Positions 11,111 to 23,458 of a stretch of 64,000 bases of DNA are shown in pieces. The notes below the pieces were generated by a model that saw only the letters and a list, made by a program, of their open reading frames with translations, was not told where the DNA came from and did no database searches. A program made the position numbers and the translations under genes. The DNA is from Lineus longissimus (lineage: Eukaryota > Nemertea > Pilidiophora > Heteronemertea > Lineidae), in the NCBI RefSeq assembly GCF_910592395.1, contig NC_088320.1, forward strand, positions 7,566,001 through 7,630,000. Direction: 5' to 3'. Positions within the stretch are counted from its first letter, which is position 1, and each line of letters opens with the position of its first letter.

Positions 11111-11722
11111 GATCAAGCACGATTCAATGCAGTTATCCACAAGGCCATTGTACAGCAGCAGCTGCATCCAGCTTCCTCGTCAGTACTTTTCATCACCATC
11201 ATCTCCATCAAAACTGTACTGAAATCAACGCATTATGACACAAGCACCTGATATCAAAATAGTCGTTTCGGCAACCTCTTCAAACATGTCAAATCGAAAT
11301 CTGAGCTTTCATTGTCATTGTTTACCTTCTAATGTCGCAATCAAGCACGTTCAATAATTTTATTCATCCGAGCAGATAATAATTGCGAGGCAAAATTGAT
11401 AGTTACGAAGAAAATGGTCGTTGCTTTTTCGATTACATGTTAATAATAGCCCATTTTAAATCTGAAACAAGGGAAATTAACATTGTTTGTGCATTCTCTT
11501 GCAAGATGAATAATTTGAGATTGCGTAGTTGTATTAAGGTGATCAGACCATTCCAGCATTAAGCCGCAAAAATGAGGGATTTTTCAATGTTTTTTACGGT
11601 CTAGACATTGTCCAAATTAGTTTTAAGGTAATAAATGGGATACTGTAAACAATGAAATATTTGTTAGAGTTCTATTTTCACAGATTCAATAATGCGAAAG
11701 TTCAGATTCAAAACAAAACTCA

Positions 11723-11978
11723 ACTTTAAAGGCCTACGCTGCTAGTTGAAAATTTGAAATTTGTAACTGAATTAGAAAATAACCAATGGTGTCCATATTA
11801 TGTACCAAATATAAATTTCAGCAATGTCATTGTGTAGACAGATATAAAGGAAGTACTATGAACACCATGTTTAAGCAAATTCGTAAGCATAAAAGCTCCA
11901 CGATATTGTGTATTACTGCATTTCTATTTTCCTGGACCACCAGAATTATAATGAACAGCATAGGCTTTCTTTTAAAAA
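11723..11978 (+). mobile_element. MITE-1 copy, diverged
   Basis: Starts CTTTAAAGGCCTACGCTGC, keeps the AAATTTGAAATTTGTAACTG and CATTTCTATTTTCCTGGACC blocks, and ends near TAGGCTTTCTTTTAAA. Confidence 0.65.
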
Positions 11979-12469
11979 CATGATGTGCACCTAAATTATA
12001 CTCCTCAATTCGAATCCATCAGAAAATAGTTGCGTGTATCCCTATCATCGCTAATAGTTCTCGATACTGCTCATCAGGTTTTGCCCGAAGGTCTGCGCCA
12101 GGCATTTAGCGACCAATTTGGCAATTTAGCAATGTAACAAGATGCTGTGGAGTATTTAGGAGCATTAGAAATGGTGGCAATTCTAAGATAGTGACGTCTC
12201 ATTATTGGCGAGGAGATTGACCGATGTTGTTGTTAGCTGTGGGGCGGACCTGCCGAGCGATCGTCGCACAAAACGCCGATGTCAATACTGATGATTAGCC
12301 CGGCAACGTCAATTAGCTGGTAATAGGAACTCAGTGGCCAACTTCGTCTCGTTTTCTGGTCACATAACAGACGTAGATTTTATACCCTTCTACAATGTCA
12401 ACCATGCCCATGTGACTGAGGTAAGCTTAATACTGTAGAAAGTAGCAGTGGCCGATGTTACATGTTTGG
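11979..12469. other. Low-copy block with scattered homeodomain-type sites
   Basis: From 12190 to 12360 the sequence is less AT-rich and carries TCATTATTGG, TGATTAG, CAATTAGC and GGTAATAGG close together. It matches no other part of the window. Regulatory function is only a guess. Confidence 0.2.
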
Positions 12470-12841
12470 TAAGTGAGTAGTGGTCTGCCTGCAAGTGCAG
12501 CAGTACGTTAGTAGTGGTCTGGCTGCAAGTGCAGCAGTTAGTGCGTAGTGGTCAGCCTGCAAGTGCAGCAGTAAGTGAGTAGTGGTCTGGGTGCAAGTGC
12601 AGCAGTAGATAGACTGGCAACGAACCAAAATTTCGTGGAGTAGTGGAGTAGTGGTCCGCCTGCAAGTGCAGCAGTAAGTGAGTAGTCATCCGCCCGCAAG
12701 TGCAGCAGTAAGTGAGTAATGGTCAGACTGCAAGTGCAGTAGTAAGTGAGTAATGGTCAGCCTGCAAGTGCAGCAGTAAGTGAGTAGTGGTCTGACTGCA
12801 AGTGCAGCAGTAAGTGATAGACTGGCAACGAACCAAAATTT
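12470..12841. repeat. 34-bp minisatellite in two blocks
   Basis: The unit carries the short palindrome CTGCAAGTGCAG followed by CAGTAAGTGAGTAGTGGTC, in about ten variant copies. Both blocks end in the same non-array sequence GATAGACTGGCAACGAACC (from 12608 and from 12816), so the array plus flank was itself duplicated. Confidence 0.9.
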
Positions 12842-13982
12842 TCAAATGCATTTTAGTTACATTTTAAACTCTGAAGCCTTTTTCTTAACAACTGCAAAAG
12901 TGACCTCTTAATTGTTAAGAAATTAACGGACACATCTCATGTTAAGCAAGGTGACTTTGGCCAACATCGCGAATGAAACTATTGAATATTGCTCAAAGCA
13001 CCTCCTTGCAATAACATGAAAAAGCTTTCTCATTTAAATGGTCGTCTTCCACGACATGTTCTTTGCCATGTAGTTTATTGAAAGATTATGTCATTTTGAC
13101 ATCAAAACCAGCTTTGGGGGGGATGACAAATGTTGAAATGATGTGACGAGTTGTAAAGATTGTTTTAGAGAATGGCTTCAATACCCAGCATATATCAAAC
13201 ATCTCGACATAGGTTGTTCAGTCGTAACGGTGTTGCTCATGCTTAAAGACCTTTGCCGCTCGTTTAAGGAATTGATACCGAACTGGAGGTATTGGTTTTT
13301 TCACCAAAACTGCAGGGTGGACCTAAAATGTCGACCAAAAATCAAGAGAGTATTTGTTACGATCGCGGGCGAGAGAAAGATGATGATCAGCTTTTGTCCT
13401 TGACATTCAGGAAAGAAGATGAGACAAAAATACTACTGTTGATACACTGATAGAATCCCTCCAAGTCCCTCTGGATTCGGGGAGAAAACCTAGAACTCAA
13501 CAATACACATGTACCACACAGACAACATGGAAAAGACAAAGCCACACGGTATCCCACGGTTGTGAAACAAGATGTTTGTTAATCACAATCAAGTGCTCAA
13601 ATACACTTGTGGTAGAAGCCATCCAACTCCTTGGACAGAAATATACCAAATGTTAAGATGAAAGGGCAGATATGTAGGCAGTTTGGAACAATGATAGGAG
13701 GAGATGTGTTCCAATATGGCAATAGATGTCGATGTGAGCAGCAAGAAACCTAAGTCAGTCTCTAGTAAAAGTACAGTTGTAGCTGGAGCATTCTGCAAGA
13801 GAGGCCACTTAAGAGCAACGCAACTGCAAACTATGATTTCAGTCACTGTGACTTAGCCATGACATTATGACAAGTGACTGCAATTAAACCAATACGTGGC
13901 CACATTCCCGCCAAGATCGTCACGCAGTCACGGCGACGTCACAGATCGCCGCGACAAAAAATCGCTCATTTGTACAGCACTC
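12842..13982. other. Low-copy sequence with one minor dispersed motif
   Basis: Near 13266-13320 the motif TTGATACCGAACTGGAGG appears. Related strings occur near 26430, 26860 and 46323, so a degraded dispersed repeat is present. The plus-strand open frame at 13143-13403 overlaps it and is not called. Confidence 0.35.
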
Positions 13983-14218
13983 AACCCTTTGCCGTTCAAT
14001 CAAAATTTCCAATTTCTGATTGATTTTGAGAATTTCCAATCAGGTAAATATGTACGGAATAAATTTGTTGCTGTGTACATGTAGACAAATAAACAAATAC
14101 TTTAGATGCCAAGTTTCAGCAAATTTGCATGCATAATAACTGCACTACGCCATTGCGTATAAATGCATTTCTATATTCCTCACCCACGATTAAATACGAG
14201 CAGTGTGGCCCTTTAAAC
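13983..14218 (+). mobile_element. MITE-1 copy
   Basis: Starts near CCTTTGCCGTTCAATC, carries AATTTGCATGCATAATAACT and CATTTCTATATTCCTCACCC, and ends GTGGCCCTTTAAAC. The inverted ends are still visible. Confidence 0.65.
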
Positions 14219-15545
14219 AAGGTTCCATTGCAGTCAAATGTATGACAGAAATGAATACGACTCCACTATGCATCAAGACAAACAAGAACCTTGCAATCAA
14301 CAAAGACTAAAAACTATTAAATAAACTTATTAAACACAATAATCGGCTTCAAACAAAAAAAGGAACAGAAAGCAAAGAGCACCTCCTACGAAATTTCCGG
14401 CAATAAACATTGTACTAACATGAGAACATAAGCGCGTCCCTCGAGAGCGATGAATCAATATGAATAACACGTCCTTACCTTACGACGATAAATCTCATGC
14501 GCGACGACCAGCACCGGGGCACTGCACGTCGCAAAGATATTAGTAATGAACAACAGGAGAGGGCATCATGGGAAATCTACCGGATGATTATAGCGCAATT
14601 ACGCAGAATCTCGGCTCGAACCGCGTATGCAACATTCATAAAGTTGTGATTTTCTTTGAGGAATAGCGCGATAATAGGTGTTTAACCGGAGTTGGGACAT
14701 GTCAATGATATGGTAATGTCAAGAGGGAAAGTGGCAGAAAAACGGGGAGGAACCGTGGCTGGGGGCCGCTTAAAACTGAAACCGGTCGTTATCGCGTATA
14801 TTTCTTGAATGTAAAGAGTCGCATTATTAACCCTTACCTTCCCAACGGCCTTTGGCATTCTGACTGCGACAGAATGTTCTCTGATTAGGTAAGACTGGAA
14901 TTTAACAATTTGAAGGAATTGCTTCTGGTGGCACCTTCTAATGCATATGGCCATTATGAACTGGCTGATGCGCTTTGAAAAACATTTACCTGTGGTGCTC
15001 AAGGAGCAAATGGGGATATCTCTTCAGCCACTATTCCTATACTTAATGCGCTTAAGAACGGTCCCAAATACTGCTAATGAGCGACTTTAAATAGCATAAT
15101 TGAGCATATACTCAAGTAAAACATCAGATGAGGTGACGTTACTAACGGTTTTCTTATTGAGTAATTAATCTTGGGTCTGTTCAAAATATAAACATGAACA
15201 AATGAGGTGATCTGTAGTCCACAATGATCGCATTAAATTCTCGAGCAACTGACAAGTGTAATATATCATTTGACAGGTAATTTTGTGCACAAACAGCCAA
15301 TGTCAGTAAGTACATTTTTCTGTATTTGAACCCGAGCGCCAACTTTTGCCAGAACAGACCATATTTTAGTTCAGATATTCAAAGACTTCGTACAATATTG
15401 TCTTTGACACCGCACAGAATGAGACAGTGACGTGACACAATCGATAAATTCTACAAAAGAGCTGCGGCCTACGGCTGCGAACTATTCATTTCAACAGAGA
15501 GAGGCTGATTAAAGAATAAATTGAACTTCTCGACTTTTTTTGCAG
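14219..15545. other. Low-copy sequence with moderately CpG-rich part
   Basis: The segment 14460-14640 holds several CpG dinucleotides (GCGCGACGACC, GAACCGCGTATGC) and a CATCATGGGAAAT string. No transcription unit could be tied to it. Confidence 0.3.
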
Positions 15546-15652
15546 CACCTGCCGTTTCCGGTTTCACACATTATTTTACCGATGATATTAAAACCTTTGC
15601 AATCGACTTTATAAAGTTGCACTCCGAACCATTTCTAAATTACGCAGATTGA
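15546..15652 (+). CDS. Weak candidate terminal exon
   Basis: A strong acceptor-like tract (CTCGACTTTTTTTGCAG, ending 15545) is followed in one frame by 34 sense codons and TGA: PAVSGFTHYFTDDIKTFAID...SEPFLNYAD. The composition is protein-like and the other two frames close after 12 and 22 codons. An open run of this length is not rare by chance, no clear polyadenylation signal was found nearby, and no family is recognised. Confidence 0.15.
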
Positions 15653-16539
15653 AATTGATGTCAATTCAACAATGATTAGGTGCGAGGGTTCACTTTTCGA
15701 GAATAATTGGGCCCTAAAGTGGCGTGAATGCATCTTTCTAAATTCATATCAAGTCCAAATCAACGTTAAAATGAAGCAGCGTCAAACTCTTAAGTGCCTC
15801 GGATGGAAAAATAGGAAATCGACACGTCAAGCCACGGAGCACATCTGGTGAAAGCCATCCAAGTCCATTTGCAGTTTGCACAACGAAAACGAAATGGAAT
15901 TCGTTTTCAATTTATCAATTTTCAGTGTCGATTTTCAGAAATTAAAAGACTTTCTAAAAGTTTCGAACCTCCTTTTTCAACATTTCCAGATCGTGGATGA
16001 ACTACCAGTGTATTTATTTCATTTGATGATTCAATTTAATTTTTTTGTAGCTGATGGAGATATGATTATTCATCGAATAATTTTTAATTTCTTTGGGGAG
16101 AAATTGGATTTCAGTGGCAAAACAGTGCTTTGCACCAGTGAAATCATTAACAGAGTTCCCCACCATGCTTCTTGCCCAGGTGCAGCAACCAGACCAAGTT
16201 CATCTTTTCCACTTTAGTTCCTGGACAAACAAGTTAGCATCATGACAGATTTATCATGTTTATGGATTGGTAATGATTTTAATGTCAGAGCACCCAGACA
16301 GATCGACTCTGCTTCCAACCAGGAAAAAAACTGATTCAAGTCTAAATTGTGTCAAAATAATGGTTACAGCACCTCGCCACCAAAGAGATTTGGGGGGAGA
16401 ACACTGCATAGGACAGGCTAGTCAATTCAAGTCTTCCAACAAACTGTTCAGACAAATTTACTTGTTCTAACAATCCTGCGCCAATAAAATTTGGTTGAGC
16501 GAATTGGAAAACGGTGAAAGTGTTCCGTACCCACCTGGG
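15653..16539. other. Low-copy AT-rich sequence
   Basis: Only short open frames were seen, such as 15876-16217. No splice, promoter or repeat signal was strong enough to support a gene. Confidence 0.3.
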
Positions 16540-16690
16540 GGCCCCGCCGTCAGATGCTAGTGTCACTAATCAATGGGCTTTATGGCGGAACTGGGGGTTA
16601 TAAACAGCTGACGTCGACAGCTACTGACGCGCGCGGGCTCAGAGAACGCGGGAATAATCCCGCGCAGGCAACAAAAAGGGATCTTGAGGG
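16540..16690. other. CpG-rich island-like patch with hairpin
   Basis: The patch includes GGGGGCCCCGCCGTC, GCTGACGTCGACAGC and GACGCGCGCGGGC, and ends in the inverted repeat CGCGGGA-ATAA-TCCCGCG (about 16647-16664). CpG density is far above the surroundings. It could be a small promoter or an unmethylated patch; no transcript evidence is visible. Confidence 0.3.
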
Positions 16691-16912
16691 AACAATCCGC
16701 AGAGATTGAAATCGCGATTAGAGCTTAACAGAAACGCTCCAGGAACAGACGTTTTGATGAAAGAATGTACGATTTCAATCTTGGGAGCAAAAGAACATGC
16801 GTCAATAACAGCATGCAGCTTTAGACGTGTTTCACAAAAGATGCTGTCACCACTGGGATGGTTAATGCATATCATTGAGAACAACCTTTAGCCTTTGAAA
16901 GCAAATATATAT

Positions 16913-17166
16913 ATAGTTTGGTGAGGTGGCCAATGCCTCTAGTTTGGTGAGGTGACCAATGCCTCTAGTTTGATGAGACAACCAATGCCTCTAGTTTGGT
17001 GAGGTGACCAATGCCTCTAGTTTGGTGAGACAAACAATGCCTCTAGTTTGGTGAGGTGACCAATGCCTCTAGTTTGATGAGACAACCAATGCCTCTAGTT
17101 TGGTGAGGTGACCAATGCCTCTAGTTTGGTGAGACAACCAATACCTCTAGTTTGGCAAGGAAACAA
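16913..17166. repeat. 26-bp minisatellite with alternating monomers
   Basis: The unit is TAGTTTGGTGAGGTGACC plus AATGCCTC. The variable block alternates between GAGGTGACC and GAGACAACC through most of the array, forming a 52-bp dimer, with about ten monomers in all. The final unit decays into GCAAGGAAAC. Confidence 0.95.
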
Positions 17167-17617
17167 ATACAATATCTATTTTGGTATCAACTACTCAAAC
17201 GCAATGATCATCAAATAAACCAAGCCATTGTTGCCATTTCATTGTACAACACTTAACAACACCACTACCTGCCAGAGAGAACTCCAGTGACATTGTCAAC
17301 TCGAATTCTAGCATCGATTTAATGAGAGGCCATATCTTTTGCAAGCAGCCCACTGCTCCATTCATCTCCTCAATTGAAAGATCATGACTGGTGGAGTGTG
17401 TCCCATATTAACGGCTCACTCTACTGTGACCATCACAATGATGTCGTGACACTGACTGCTGGATGACAATTAGGGACAGAATAGAGATGGACGACTGCTC
17501 ACAACAGGTGTCAAGTGAACAAGAATGCATGGTACAAAACACTCGCATGTAAATTGAGGACCAAAATACTGTGAAATCCTCGTTAAGGGGTCAATGATCA
17601 GGCCCCTTAGAATGGAA
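17167..17617. other. Low-copy sequence
   Basis: No gene, repeat or motif cluster recognised. Confidence 0.3.
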
Positions 17618-17842
17618 AGGTTGAACATGGTCACCATCATTTTGGATCCAACTTGAAAATACTAAAGCAATAAGAACTCCTTCGCAAAGAGGTGAATGCC
17701 AATTTCGAGGATGGAGGCTATTCTCTGGAAAACAAAGAACAGACTCCCAAACTTGAAACTGGCATCCACTTTATTTTGAACGAGTTCTAATTGCATTAGG
17801 ATTTCAAGTTCTAACCAAAATTGTGGCACCTGTGGTCAACCG
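17618..17842. mobile_element. MITE-2 copy, full length, diverged
   Basis: Both arms are present, from GGTTGAACATGGTCACCATC to TGTGGCACCTGTGGTCAACC, with TTAA two bases beyond the right end. Confidence 0.75.
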
Positions 17843-17984
17843 TTAAACTGGGGACCAAAATACTGTGAAATCCTATCCAAGGGATCAGTAATTAAGCCTA
17901 TACCTTGAATGCAACTCATAGGCCTGATATCTGACCTCTTGGAAAGACTTTTACAGTATCTCTGCCAAGAACCATCCAGAAGAA

Positions 17985-18110
17985 AACTTAAACACAACAC
18001 TGCTATTTGCTTGAAATGTAGGAGGAAACTGGAGACCCTGGGGAAAGTTTGTCACTCTATCACTCGAGAGGACTGACCGAGGTTTGGGCCCATGACCCAA
18101 AAGGGGACAC
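17985..18110 (-). mobile_element. SINE family B fragment
   Basis: On the minus strand it carries the tail GGTCTCCAGTTTCCTCCTAC (about 18009-18035) preceded by a degenerate GGTCAGTCC segment. The tRNA head is too decayed to delimit. Confidence 0.5.
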
Positions 18111-19255
18111 GCGCTGATGCTATGTACATCAGCCTAATTGCTGCTTACCTTAACAGCCCCAGTTACCAAAAGCAAAGAGCAACTCGTCAAAAAATTATAC
18201 TCACACAAATTTAGAACACAACGAATAATAAAATAGACAAGAATTGATAAATTTCCTATGTATATATCTCCTGCAGCCACTACTCTATGTATCCAGGTCC
18301 GACTTAGTGAACATATGTCGCCTGAATCCGACACACAACTGATCGCAATAATCTTGTGCAGTCTTTCCCGGGAAAGATTATTGTCCAGTCGCCGCGCCAG
18401 CTTGCTTTATGGTATTGTGGTGAGAGAGGTGAAAATTGATCGATTTCAAGTCGACATGCAAATTAATTCCCGGCATGCGATTGTGGTTGCATCGATATCT
18501 AACGCTTGCATCGATTTTAATGCTTTAGAGACTCAGTAAATGCGGCAGTGAAAGTCATCAATCTTTGAAAAACATTTAAAATACTTCGCCGTGTGGCTTT
18601 TGTCAACTTTGTCCATCTTGACACACAAGGCTCAAAGATTGCCCAGTCCCTTTCAAAAAAGATGAGTTGACTTTTGTTATACCTGACCTCGAAGCGAGGG
18701 CCTATACTAGATGCCCTCAGAAAACAAGGAAAATGCTATTATTGTCACTTCACCAATCATCCTTCACCTTTCAACAGAAAACAAACTCTGGGCACAGATC
18801 CATGGGGGGGGGGGGGGATGCACCAGACACATGTCTCCCTCCAATTCATTAAAATCTTCTAAGTGGGTCATGAAATTTTGGAACACACCAGGAAGTTCGA
18901 TGAGAAACACACTGCACGCCCCCTCTTTTGATGTAGCTCCTGGGCCACCCCTGGAACTATACTTGACTAGTCATCAATAATTGTGGACATCTTACCAACT
19001 AGTCAGCTGACTTGAAGAAACACATACGTACCTACAAATAGAAGAATATGAAATTGACATTAGAGTGGATGGATGCAGATCAAAGCATCTGGCCAGACTT
19101 CGGGCACAATAACAATCACATCTGCTCTGTCTGGAGGGGACGATGGCTCAGAGCACCTGGCATAACACTTTTTGGTCCCAAGGTTACTTCCAAGCACTTT
19201 AACATTGGTTTTGTTTTCGGAAGCACATTATAATCATGTTTCAAATCTGAAACCA
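18111..19255. other. Low-copy sequence with a G14 tract
   Basis: Three overlapping plus-strand frames around 18667-18980 cross the G-run at 18804-18817 and have no exon signals. Confidence 0.3.
18804..18817. repeat. poly(G) tract, G14
   Basis: Fourteen uninterrupted G residues after CAT. Confidence 0.9.
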
Positions 19256-19470
19256 CTTAAAGGGGTACGACGTTTGGAAATACGGTGGGCAAGAAAAATA
19301 GAAATGCAGTTAAACACAATGCTCTAGTGCAGTTATTATCAAATGAATTCGCTGAAACCTGGTCTCGATAATATTTGTACATCTGTCTACTCAACGGTGA
19401 TGCTAAAATGTCTATTTAGTGTGTATTTACACAATTGGAAATGTTAGGCATTTCACAGCCTTAACAATGA
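19256..19470 (-). mobile_element. MITE-1 copy
   Basis: Reversed copy starting TTAAAGGGGTACGACG. It retains CAGTTAAACACAATGC and CAGTTATTAT blocks; its far end is worn. Confidence 0.65.
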
Positions 19471-20123
19471 TAATACTCAGTATAGAAAAGAGGGCAACTT
19501 CCAAGACGAATTCAGTTTTTATCAATTTGTTACTCCAAGAAAGACAGTCAGGCCAATAGGGGGCTGGAAAGTGTGAGAGATTATCTCAAAACATCCCCCA
19601 CCACCACCACCCCGTAATGAATAGCATACACATTCATTCATTCTGACTCAAGATAGAATCCATTTAGATGCAATCTCCAGTTGAATATGAAGACAGTTAG
19701 CGAACAGTTAAGAGACTAATTCCCCTTCGCCCCGCAAATCGGAATCTCGGTGACAATTTGTGGGTGACAGGTGCGCTGCTGATGCGACCATAATGACTCT
19801 GCCGGCATCGTTATTGGCGGGTGATAGGCTGTCATTATCTCCATGTTGTCCACACATTGACAGACTGTGAACTGCATAGATAAATATAGTTGTCACGAAA
19901 CTGGATTTGAATCATATTCAGTTTTCTTATCTGTAGGGATTCCACGTACTGCTACCAAGGTGTACGTGATGGTTACAACATATCAAAAGGAATACATGTA
20001 TCAAATTAGCACGTGAGGACTTTTTATACTAATTTCAGGAGCTTTTACTCCAAGTGTACCAAACAGCGCATGAAGAGAAAGGCCTCACTTGCCGTTGTTG
20101 GCCAGGGTTAATGGGCATATTCT
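19471..20123. other. Low-copy block, possible regulatory sequence
   Basis: Between 19730 and 19880 there is a non-repetitive block with CATAATGACTCTGCC, GTTATTGGCGGG and CTGTCATTATC. Nothing coding was seen. Confidence 0.2.
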
Positions 20124-20220
20124 AAAGGGTGGCCCTGAATTATTTTCTCTCACACAATGCCATGGATAGACAATAGAATTCTATTGCGCAAGTGAAAATA
20201 ATTCTGGGCCACCCTGTATA
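20124..20220. mobile_element. Short palindromic MITE with GGGTGGCCC ends
   Basis: The left arm AGGGTGGCCCTGAATTATTT (from 20126) is mirrored by a right arm whose complement reads ACAGGGTGGCCCAGAATTAT. The right end is followed by TA, which suggests a TA-target (Tc1/mariner-type) element. About 95 bp. Confidence 0.6.
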
Positions 20221-20423
20221 GCAGATACAAATGCATATCAATAAGCGCTGGGTTTGGGCCTTCCTCAGGAAAGTATTATTTATGCAGATTTTGCCCTTTT
20301 GGAACACAAAGTGCTACTCTACTCCCCAGGGACTAAAACATTACATGCGGCCCTGTTTTTCCACTAATCATCATGTGTTTGCCCTTCCAACATGGCAGTG
20401 AATGCATATGAATTTAGATGCAG

Positions 20424-20489
20424 GTAAGAAAGGTGCAGGGAAAAAAGGTACTAGGTAAAAAGGTCCTAGGTAAAAAAGGTACTAGGTAT
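20424..20489. repeat. 15-16 bp tandem repeat, about 4 copies
   Basis: The unit AAAAAGGTACTAGGT is repeated with one CCTAGG variant. Confidence 0.85.
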
Positions 20490-21054
20490 ATAGTGTCTTT
20501 ATTTTTATGCTATAAATTACAGAAACTTGTTTGTAAACAGACAGAAAGGAAGTTTATGGTAAATGAAGATAAGTAACATGATTTTCAAGTGTCCCCATTA
20601 ATTCTAGCCATTCTGACCCTAATAATGGTGGTTAGAAAGACATATCGACAATATCTATGAGACTGTTCAGTGAAGAAGGGGTGAACAGGGTCAACGATAC
20701 AGCATGCCTTTCCCTGGCACCAAATCATCAACAGCATCAAAGACCTCATGACCAGCTGACGGGAGAAAATGCTACGCACTCGATTAAAACGATGATGTAT
20801 TGACTGACGGCAATTCCTCCCGTTCTCCATTGTGTTTAATTGGTCGCCATGGCGATTTGGTAACACCTTGGCCAAACATGAATTGAGAATTTTATGACCA
20901 AGTGTCGCAATAATATGTGACCAGAAATCGATTTTGAAGCGAAATTACTTCTGTCTGCGTTTTATTTTGCAGGAAGTTTTATACAAAGTTTTTCAAAGTG
21001 TTTAAACTGCTGAATCGAGTGTACAGTCCTCAACATGGATAAGTTGGAAATACA

Positions 21055-21130
21055 GAGGAACCTCCCTTAGCGGACACCTCTCTATTAAGGACAACCTCTA
21101 GGGACACCAGTTCTGAAACACAGGCATTTC
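21055..21130 (+). mobile_element. Pogo-like MITE-3, left-end fragment
   Basis: Shows the left terminus ACAGAGGAACCTCCCTTAG followed by CGGACACCTCTCTATTAAGG, then loses similarity. Family features are given at 60382-60563. Confidence 0.65.
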
Positions 21131-23332
21131 TCTCTTCTGATTGTGGACAGTGTTCCCCTCGAAAATCATACTTTGGGGACTTGAATGCAAAGAATCTTAG
21201 TCATGTAAGCCGCGAAGATATAAACGTGTACGGTATTACACAGGATGGTCTAAAATAATCCACCTCCATCAAGAAGTCACGCAAATACATTTCATCCAAA
21301 CCCTTTTCCTATTCATGTTTATAAACTTAACACGGAAATGCTCTATGATGACCCTATCTCCTCCTGGGGATTATGCGCGTTAAAGTAAAGTCTTACTGAT
21401 TTTCCTATCCCTACAGAATTAAAGGGACTTAATTTCATATTAAGGTTTGCGTCCAAATTACATTTAACAAATTTAAAAGAAGTGATTACATCTTCAGCAT
21501 GGAAGGTCAAAAGTGTATTTTACTTTATGTTCTGTTTAAACCTGGTTCAACGTGATTAAATAGTCTTAGGGAGCTTGGTCAAAGAACGGACAATCATTCC
21601 GAGCGCTTGACTTGAGATTTTATCTGCCGCAGCTGGGGAGGGGAGTGACTTTCAGGTTAAATACCCATTACTGAACAGTTTGAAGGAAAGTAGACTAATT
21701 CTTGCCACTGCTGAACCAAAATGATACACATCAAAAGGAAAATCTTCAAGTAAATTCATCAAGTTTTGTTGCATTCTATAAATCACAGTGGATGGTTCAT
21801 GAAGTGACATCACAAGTCCAGCAAGGATCCGGGTTTTGCTAGTGATAGCCTATTTGGGGAGTTTTCCCCTTCTCAGGAACAGCCTGTGCCTCTCATGCCC
21901 AAGTCATTGCCGCCAATGCTAGATTAACGAATTACTAGCAGTGTGTTTTCTAAAAATTGGTCTGCGCAAAAAAGCGCACATCGGCGCATGTCCTCGTTGA
22001 ATTCAACAACGAATTACCTTTATTCTCTGTCAATTTGTTTCAAGTTTATTGTACTTAACGCTGAACTTAACTAACTTGTTAGTTAAGATTAGGATAGTGG
22101 CTAATTTGTTTTTTAAGACCAGGCCAAGATTTTGAGTACCTTTTCGAATCAACTTCTTGATACCTAGTTGGCTACAAGTAAACACTCCTATCACGGGTTA
22201 TTCTAGCTTCCAAAGGCAACATTTTCTTTCTGGGAATCATCGAATTTCGCTAAAAATCCATCACTAAAGATAACAAATTGGCTAAAAAACCGTCAATGAT
22301 CTCCACTTTTATTGATTATCTCAAGATAATTGAATCCATCAGGAATAAAGTCTCCAAAAGTTACGATCACCCTCGGGACGCAGGACAGTACACAACATCA
22401 TCTTCAAATTAAGCCGCAGCGGACGAAATATTTGAAGTCTGAAAACTCCTGCCGGCAGTCGCAATTATACAATGATAAACTTATACCCAGTCGCCCGGGA
22501 TCGTGTAAAATAATGAGCGCGTTTCGCTCAAAGCACGGGCGATCATGACTTCAATTCACGATCCATAATTGAGGCTTTTTACTGAGAAAATATGAACAGA
22601 GTCGCCTAATTAAGCTGCGAGATATTTTTAACGGTGGGCAAAAAATCTGATAGAATGATGTTTTATGCATAAAGATATGACAATATCTAATCACTAATAA
22701 TATGCTCGTGAGTGTAGTTGGTGTAGTTAACTCTTTCGGTTCGAAAATGTTTCACACTTCAAACTGAGAAATTTCCGCACACTGTACGTTTTAATTTTGT
22801 TTTTTGTGACCACCAAATAGGCAAAATTAAAACACTCCAAAGAAGAAAATTTTATTGAAATAATGTAAAACTAGGCCAAAAGTAAAATTTCACTCAACTG
22901 CAAACTATGCTGTATTGCTACATGTAATTGTGGATATTTTTCAGCTTACAGTAAGTTGCAATAAAATATGCACAATTTTGTTGTTGTGTGCGATAATTAT
23001 TGCAGGTTGACGCCACAAAAATCTCTCCTGCGGGAGCACTTTACTGGTGCTGATGCTGAAATATGATTCTGCAGTACGGCACAATCACTTTCAGGATAAG
23101 TTTTTATCAATGACAGTGAATTGTATCTTTTCAATTCGCCACTTAAAGCAATCAGCAACAACTTATTCAATAGGGATTCTGACAACTAATGCTACCTCGA
23201 ACCAACTCATCACCGATGATACACAACAACAAAATGCCTTTTAAATTATCTAAATGGGTGCTCTTTCACATATTCCAATCATTAAAACGACAACTGGCAG
23301 ATTTTCCTTTGACTTCCTCTCCACGTTTCATG
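21131..23332. other. Low-copy sequence, no gene seen
   Basis: No repeats shared with the rest of the window were recognised. The largest open frame is about 72 codons and lacks exon signals. Confidence 0.3.
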
Positions 23333-23458
23333 TTCTAATTACGTTCATTAACGAGGGGTTAATACTAATTCATTATCATTACCCGATTAGAGAGAGGAGA
23401 CACCGACCGTTGAATTTCCCTTCCGACAAATATGGAAAGTGCCATTAACGATAATGAA
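23333..23458. promoter_or_regulatory. Dense cluster of homeodomain-type ATTA sites
   Basis: Within about 125 bp there are CTAATTACG, TTCATTAACG, GGTTAATAC, CTAATTCATTATCATTACC, CGATTAGAG and CCATTAACGATAATG. The block is single-copy in this window. Closely spaced TAAT cores are the binding motif of homeodomain factors; enhancer function is inferred from density only. Confidence 0.25.

Noticed and set aside
16913-17166. CRISPR-like array of repeats with variable middles
   Set aside because: The units are contiguous variants of one 26-bp monomer with no unique spacers, and the genome context is animal.
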